This document shows positions 6,444 to 8,644 of a stretch of DNA of 8,644 nucleotides, in pieces. A model generated the notes under the pieces. It ran no database searches and was not told where the DNA came from. It saw nothing but the letters and a program-made list of their open reading frames with translations. Each line of letters begins with the position of its first letter. Within the stretch, counting starts at the first letter, position 1. A program made the position numbers and the translations under genes. Source of the stretch: Ruminococcus sp. (lineage in GTDB: Bacteria > Bacillota > Clostridia > Oscillospirales > Acutalibacteraceae); assembly GCA_022510985.1 (NCBI GenBank), contig JAFLSL010000033.1, forward strand, positions 1 through 8,644, read 5' to 3'.

Positions 6444-8075
6444 ATGTCATTATGTATGGGTTGTATGCGAGAGATAGGTGACAACGTTAAATGTCCGAGC
6501 TGCGGCTTTGATAACTCAAAAGGTCAACATTCTCCGTTTTTACCTTACGGAACCGTTCTTCACGGAAGATATATTGTCGGCTCCGTAATTGACACCAACG
6601 GCGAAAGCTCACGCTATATTTCTTTTGATAAGCAGACGGGTGATGTCGTAATTGTCTGTGAGTTTCTTCCTATGGGACTTTTTGAACGTGAGAACGACGA
6701 AACTAATATGCGAATCAGATTCGAAAATGACGATATCTTCCGAAAGCTAATGTCCGATTTTATTTCTTATTTCCGTACAATTGCGGAGCTAAAGGATTTT
6801 TCGGCACTTATAAGAATACATAATATTTTTCAGGAAAATAACACCGCTTATGTAATTGAAGAAAATCAGGACCTCATTCCTTTTGAGGAATATATTGAGA
6901 GAAGTAACGGCCATCTTGATTGGGATATAGCAAGACCTCTGTTTATGCCTGTTATCTCCGCTTTAGAGGCTATGCACCGCCGCGGGCTAGGTCACTATGC
7001 TATCTCACCTAAGAATATGTATGTCACAGCCTATGGTAAAATTAAAATAGCAGGCTTTGCAACTGCTAATGAGAGAAAGCGTGGAACTCCGCTCAAATCT
7101 CAGCTTTATTCCGGATGTGCGGCCCCCGAGCAGTACGAAAACAATTTCCCGATTGACAGCATTACCGAAATTTACGGAATATCAGCAACACTTTTCTATG
7201 CACTTACCGGAAACCTTCCCGCAAATGCTAAGGAAAGAATGAAGGATTCCAGACTTCTGATGAGTACAAGCACGGTAAAAAGATTACCGCCTCACGTTGT
7301 AACCGCTATCGCAAACGGACTTCAGGTTAAGCGTGAAAATCGTATTACCGATTTTGACGACTTACGCTCACAGCTTTCGGTTTCTCATACCGCTCAGGCT
7401 ATCCAGGAGGAAATTTCCCGAACTGCCAATATGAATGTTAAGAAATCGGATATGAATAAAAATAACGGAATGTCCCACCGCAGCGTTGCGTTTATCGCTT
7501 CGGCAATAACAGTAATAGTTCTCGGAGTTTTGGGTGTTCTTTTTGTAATGCAAAATCCCCTGCAGGGTGCATTCACAGAGGGAGCGGTTGAAGAATCTAC
7601 TGCCGCTACGGAAGAATGGACAGGAGAAACTATTCCTAACTATGTCGGAATGACCTATGAGGAGGCTGTTGCCGCAGCTGAAGAGGTAGAGAGTATTACA
7701 ATTTACCGTGACGCTGAGGAAGTTTACAGCGACCAGTATGCCGAGGACGTAATTATGGAGCAGTCGCCAAAGGGCGGAGATAAGCTTACTGCTTCGGGTG
7801 ATATTTCAATTACCGTTAAAGTCAGCAAAGGCGTTCAGATGAGAGAGCTTCCGTCTGTTAAGAAAAAGACAGTAAACTCCGCTGCCAAAGCACTTGCAAA
7901 TCAAGGTTTTGTTGTTAATGCCGAATACCAATACAGCGACGAAATTGAAGAGGGAAGAGTTATCAGCTACAGAGATTATAAATCAGGCGATACCTTGGAG
8001 GACGGCTCAACAGTTACAATTATCGTCAGCAAGGGTTCGGAAGAAACAGAAGCAGCTACTTCATCCTATGAATAA
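6444..8075 (+). CDS. Zinc-ribbon pseudokinase with membrane helix and two PASTA domains
   Basis: The protein has 543 residues from the ATG at 6444. Domains: zinc ribbon with Cys4, Cys7, Cys17 and Cys20; a protein-kinase fold (about 34-310) introduced by PYGTVLHGRYIVG, as in clostridial zinc-ribbon Ser/Thr kinases; a membrane helix (about 347-369); and two outside PASTA domains (about 396-461 and 467-531) with a Ser/Thr/Glu tail. The fold is recognisable from LEAMHRRGLGHY, SPKNM and CAAPEQYE, but the active site is gone. The glycine loop is replaced by DTNGESSRY, the VAIK lysine by Cys72, the helix-C glutamate by Tyr109, the HRD aspartate by Ala186, and DFG reads GFA (204-206). It should not phosphorylate and probably does not bind ATP in the normal way. 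There is no frameshift or stop, and it has a good promoter and ribosome binding site, so it is a maintained gene. It follows the prpC-prkC-rsgA-thiN run. A role as a wall-fragment sensor or a PrkC partner or scaffold is inferred, not shown. Confidence 0.9.
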   Translation: MSLCMGCMREIGDNVKCPSCGFDNSKGQHSPFLPYGTVLHGRYIVGSVIDTNGESSRYISFDKQTGDVVIVCEFLPMGLFERENDETNMRIRFENDDIFRKLMSDFISYFRTIAELKDFSALIRIHNIFQENNTAYVIEENQDLIPFEEYIERSNGHLDWDIARPLFMPVISALEAMHRRGLGHYAISPKNMYVTAYGKIKIAGFATANERKRGTPLKSQLYSGCAAPEQYENNFPIDSITEIYGISATLFYALTGNLPANAKERMKDSRLLMSTSTVKRLPPHVVTAIANGLQVKRENRITDFDDLRSQLSVSHTAQAIQEEISRTANMNVKKSDMNKNNGMSHRSVAFIASAITVIVLGVLGVLFVMQNPLQGAFTEGAVEESTAATEEWTGETIPNYVGMTYEEAVAAAEEVESITIYRDAEEVYSDQYAEDVIMEQSPKGGDKLTASGDISITVKVSKGVQMRELPSVKKKTVNSAAKALANQGFVVNAEYQYSDEIEEGRVISYRDYKSGDTLEDGSTVTIIVSKGSEETEAATSSYE

Positions 8076-8084
8076 ATGATATAA

Positions 8085-8115
8085 GTTAAGCAGATATTAT
8101 CAAATTATGCTTAAC
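8085..8115. repeat. 8-bp inverted repeat (hairpin) after the pseudokinase stop
   Basis: GTTAAGCA (8085-8092) pairs perfectly with TGCTTAAC (8108-8115) around a 15-base AT-rich loop. It begins 9 bases after the stop codon. No run of T follows on the + strand, so it is not a usual terminator alone. It could protect the 3' end of the transcript or act with the stronger hairpin 17 bases further on. Confidence 0.6.
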
Positions 8116-8126
8116 GCTCAAATAAC

Positions 8127-8175
8127 AAAAAAGGCTGTCCCAAACGCTTGGTTTTGAGACAGCCCCATATTTTAG
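8127..8175. terminator. Convergent, probably bidirectional intrinsic terminator
   Basis: Stem GGCTGTC (8133-8139) pairs with GACAGCC (8158-8164). After one C-A mismatch the stem continues with CAAA (8141-8144) and TTTG (8153-8156), leaving an 8-base loop. Six A residues directly before the stem (8127-8132) read as a T run on the minus strand, making it a strong terminator for the minus-strand gene that stops 15 bases away at 8179. On the + strand the tail is only CCATATTTTA, so stopping of the pseudokinase transcript is likely but weaker. Confidence 0.85.
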
Positions 8176-8178
8176 TTT

Positions 8179-8644
8179 CTATATTTTAAAATTTTGGCTT
8201 AAAAATTTTTCGGCATTTTTAATCATTTGGTTAAGCGACGAGTAGCTTTCGCTGAATTCTTCGGAAAGCTTATCCGCGGAAAGCTCAAGTCCGCCGATAC
8301 TCTTGTTGTCCTTTATATCATTTATCTTAGCGTTGTTTAAAGCGAGCGATGCATTTATATATTCGTCAACAGAAACATCGCGGAGCTGAAAAATGTCGGA
8401 AGGGTTATTTTCTTTTAAAGAATAAATCTTTCTGAACATATTGTATTGCGAAATGCTGAGGTAGTCGCTTACATTTTTGCTTAGTTTTTTATTGTTGATT
8501 TGTGCGAGCAGGCTGTAAATTACCGCAATTGAGTTTACAAGCAGCTTTCGGTTAACCATACAGTAGGTATTACTCTTTGCTCTGTTAATGTCGCTCAGGT
8601 TTTCAATATCAGGTATATCGTCCTCTGCGGTATTCACTCCGTTT
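8179..8644 (-). CDS. Hypothetical protein, 5' partial (runs off the right edge)
   Basis: I do not recognise this protein. The minus-strand frame is open to the window edge. A GTG at 8637-8635 is possible as a start, but no ribosome binding site precedes it (only AAACGGA is visible) and the frame continues upstream, so the true start is more likely outside. About 154 residues are visible. They are mostly helix-forming, rich in Asn, Ser, Lys and Leu, with one Cys and no clear signal peptide. A fairly hydrophobic stretch (LLVNSIAVIYSLLAQI, coded near 8505-8555) is short and looks like a buried helix rather than a membrane segment. The end (SSLNQMIKNAEKFLSQNFKI) looks amphipathic. The gene is convergent with the pseudokinase gene and shares its terminator. 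Base use resembles the rest of the window, so there is no sign of transfer. It is probably real, given length, a well-placed stop and a strong terminator 15 bases after it. Confidence 0.7.
   Translation of the reverse strand, partial: NGVNTAEDDIPDIENLSDINRAKSNTYCMVNRKLLVNSIAVIYSLLAQINNKKLSKNVSDYLSISQYNMFRKIYSLKENNPSDIFQLRDVSVDEYINASLALNNAKINDIKDNKSIGGLELSADKLSEEFSESYSSLNQMIKNAEKFLSQNFKI

Noticed and set aside
8133..8166. Insertion-sequence end (the minus strand reads GGGGCTGTCTCAAAA, seen near some transposon ends)
   Set aside because: There is no transposase or second end in the window, and the hairpin with an A/T run placed 15 bases after a stop codon is fully explained as a terminator.
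8635..8637. GTG as the start of the minus-strand gene
   Set aside because: No ribosome binding site is seen and the frame stays open to the edge, so a start outside the window is more likely.

Overview
The window looks like chromosome of a low-to-moderate-GC Firmicute, most likely a gut-type clostridium (Oscillospiraceae/Ruminococcaceae-like). This rests on the A/T-leaning codon use, strong AGGAGG-type ribosome binding sites, GTG and TTG starts, and a gene order matching the conserved rsmB-rlmN-prpC-prkC-rsgA-thiN cluster of Bacilli and Clostridia. The taxon is inferred from gene content and style, not from a marker search.

Region 1 (1-6293, + strand) is one tightly packed run of six genes. 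The 3' part of rsmB (16S rRNA m5C methyltransferase; its 5' end lies outside the window) overlaps rlmN (23S rRNA/tRNA m2A methyltransferase) by 4 bases. Then come a PP2C phosphatase (prpC, TTG start), a membrane PASTA Ser/Thr kinase (prkC, GTG start), the ribosome-assembly GTPase rsgA (abutting prkC), and thiamine pyrophosphokinase thiN (overlapping rsgA by 16 bases). Gaps are 14 bases or less, so co-transcription is very likely. The set joins ribosome and tRNA modification or assembly to a cell-wall-sensing phosphorylation switch. In Bacillus subtilis rpe sits between rsgA and thiN; here it is absent.

Region 2 (6294-6443) is the only notable gap before the terminator region. It holds a good extended -10 promoter (TTGCAA, 18 bases, TATAAT with TG upstream), a short inverted repeat inside the promoter spacer, and a perfect 14-base AT palindrome just before the ribosome binding site of the next gene.

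Region 3 (6444-8075, + strand) is the most interesting gene. It encodes a membrane protein with an N-terminal zinc ribbon, a protein-kinase fold, one membrane helix and two extracellular PASTA domains. The kinase domain has lost the VAIK lysine (Cys72), the helix-C glutamate (Tyr109), the HRD aspartate (Ala186) and the DFG aspartate (Gly204), so it should be a catalytically dead pseudokinase. It lies next to the active PASTA kinase and has its own promoter. It could be a second wall-fragment receptor that scaffolds or modulates PrkC, but that is inference.

Region 4 (8076-8644) holds an 8-bp hairpin, a terminator shared by two convergent genes, and the 3' part of an unrecognised minus-strand gene that runs off the right edge. 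No tRNA, rRNA, CRISPR, insertion sequence or prophage feature was seen.
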